From: Chitinophagaceae bacterium
Lineage (GTDB): Bacteria; Bacteroidota; Bacteroidia; Chitinophagales; Chitinophagaceae
Direction: 5' to 3'
DNA: 6,259 nt
Assembly (NCBI GenBank): GCA_003151295.1
Contig: PLXD01000472.1
Coordinates: forward strand, 1 to 6,259
This document shows, piece by piece, positions 5,192 to 6,259 of this stretch. Positions within the stretch are counted from its first letter, which is position 1. Each line of letters begins with the position of its first letter. Under the pieces are notes generated by a model, which made no database searches, was not told the origin of the DNA, and saw nothing but the letters and a program-made list of their open reading frames with translations. The translations under genes were made by a program, and so were the position numbers.

Positions 5192-6259
5192 ATGGAAATC
5201 GACAAAACCACCTACGAAGACCTTTCTCTCTTCAGCCATGAAGAGGAGTTCTCTATCTTCCACAAGCTGGACTGCACCCACACGCGCGGGGGGCGAGACC
5301 GTTTGCTGGAACTTTTCAACGATCCCTTCAGCGATATCGGCGCCATCAGGGACACCCAGCAGATCCTCTCCCTGATCATACAACATGCCGACAAGTGGCC
5401 CTCCTCGATCAGCAACGGCACCATCATGGTCATGGAGAAATTCTACGAGACGGCCATCGACGACATCCCTCCGCAGCGCGTCTTTCCCTACCCGCACTTT
5501 TACCGGCTCTTCCACGCGCCGGACTATTCACTGGTCTGTTATTCCGTCGGTCATTTCGGCGATTTCGTCCGGGGCATGGACAAACTGGTAGCCCTCCTCG
5601 ACTGCGAGGAGAGTCCCGCAAGGCTGAGAACGCTTATGCAGCGGGTCGCACGCCTGCTGGAACCCGAGAGTATCCGCTCCCTGGTAGAAACGGAACCAGG
5701 CAAAAAGCCGACTCCTTCCCAGGCTCTCTACTACGGCCACTTTCTCCGCAACCGGTTCCGGAATGCGACGCATGAGTTGATCGCCATCCACAATCAACTG
5801 GAAGCCTGGTATTCGATGGCCATGGCTACCCGCAAATACGGTCTCTGCTTCCCGGAACTCCTCGACCAACCCGAACCTGCCGTGGAAGGCAAAGGCCTGT
5901 TCCATATCCTCCTGCCGGCCCCCGTCTCCTACAACGTGACGCTGGACCAGCAACACAATTTCATGTTCCTCACGGGCGCCAATATGGGCGGAAAGAGCAC
6001 GTTCATCAAAGCCGTCGGGATAGCCGTCTTCCTCGCCCACCTCGGCATGGGAGTACCGGCTACGACTATGCGGCTCACCCTCTTCGAAGGCGTCCTTAGC
6101 AATATAAATGTTGTGGACAATATCGTGAAAGGAGAAAGCTACTTCTTCAACGAAGTGCAGCGCATCCGCAATACCCTCCTGAAGATCAGCGGACGTCAGC
6201 GATGGCTGGTGCTGATCGACGAACTGTTCAAGGGCACGAACGTGCAGGACGCCATGAAG
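5192..6259 (+). CDS. MutS-family ATPase lacking the mismatch-recognition domain, 3'-truncated
   Basis: The first 356 residues are visible and the frame is open at the right edge. The protein begins directly with a MutS core (lever/clamp)-like region: residues 28-59 (CTHTRGGRDRLLELFNDPF...IRDTQQIL) resemble the start of MutS domain III. The N-terminal mismatch-binding and connector domains of MutS1 (with the Phe-x-Glu motif) are absent. The ATPase domain has Walker A GANMGGKST (262-270), a DNIVKGESYFFNEV segment (about residues 310-323) matching the MutS signature helix, and Walker B LVLIDE (339-344) followed by LFKGTN, the equivalent of the DELGRGT motif. It is therefore a MutS-related ATPase like the short forms common in Bacteroidota, not the main repair MutS. 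Whether a MutS2-type Smr nuclease domain follows cannot be seen. An in-frame TAA at 5150-5152 and the A/T-rich leader make ATG 5192 the first start. Its DNA substrate is unknown. Confidence 0.85.
   Translation, partial: MEIDKTTYEDLSLFSHEEEFSIFHKLDCTHTRGGRDRLLELFNDPFSDIGAIRDTQQILSLIIQHADKWPSSISNGTIMVMEKFYETAIDDIPPQRVFPYPHFYRLFHAPDYSLVCYSVGHFGDFVRGMDKLVALLDCEESPARLRTLMQRVARLLEPESIRSLVETEPGKKPTPSQALYYGHFLRNRFRNATHELIAIHNQLEAWYSMAMATRKYGLCFPELLDQPEPAVEGKGLFHILLPAPVSYNVTLDQQHNFMFLTGANMGGKSTFIKAVGIAVFLAHLGMGVPATTMRLTLFEGVLSNINVVDNIVKGESYFFNEVQRIRNTLLKISGRQRWLVLIDELFKGTNVQDAMK

Noticed and set aside
5047..5241. Small + strand gene between dihydroorotase and the MutS-like gene
   Set aside because: The 64-residue translation is polar and low-complexity, crosses the palindrome and the C8 run, and overlaps the MutS-like start in another frame.

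Overview
The window looks like a chromosomal stretch from a member of the Bacteroidota, most likely a Chitinophagaceae-type soil or environmental bacterium. This placement is inferred from gene content: a PorT protein of the type IX secretion system, a Wzi/RemB-like outer-membrane protein and a dihydroorotase with a Bacteroidota-type active-site sequence. None of the start codons has a Shine-Dalgarno sequence, only A/T-rich leaders, and one candidate promoter matches the Bacteroidota -7 element TAnnTTTG. There are no mobile genes, tRNAs, rRNAs or CRISPR arrays.

Layout. Positions 2-775 (+) hold the 3' part of a ThuA-like gene whose start lies outside the window, followed by a terminator-like hairpin. 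Positions 890-1639 (+) encode PorT, an outer-membrane component of type IX secretion. Positions 1814-3538 (-) encode a Wzi/RemB-like outer-membrane beta-barrel protein, convergent with porT. The 174 bases between them are filled by a purine-rich repeat built from GAAGCGAAG/GACGAAG words. A 61-base divergent gap then separates the barrel gene from a 460-residue dihydroorotase (3600-4982, +). After a 209-base gap carrying 10-bp tandem repeats, a candidate promoter and a perfect 18-bp palindrome, a MutS-family ATPase starts at 5192 and runs off the right edge.

The genes do not form one pathway. PorT and the Wzi/RemB-like protein are both envelope proteins and could both relate to surface secretion, gliding or capsule, but they are transcribed towards each other and are not an operon. 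Dihydroorotase is pyrimidine housekeeping. The MutS homologue is a DNA-transaction ATPase that lacks the mismatch-recognition domain. I see no convincing new multi-gene system. The unexplained material is the intergenic repeat at 1641-1814, the promoter/palindrome pair at 5051-5085, and sequence oddities in the dihydroorotase (Gln in the HxH metal motif and an apparent loop insertion).
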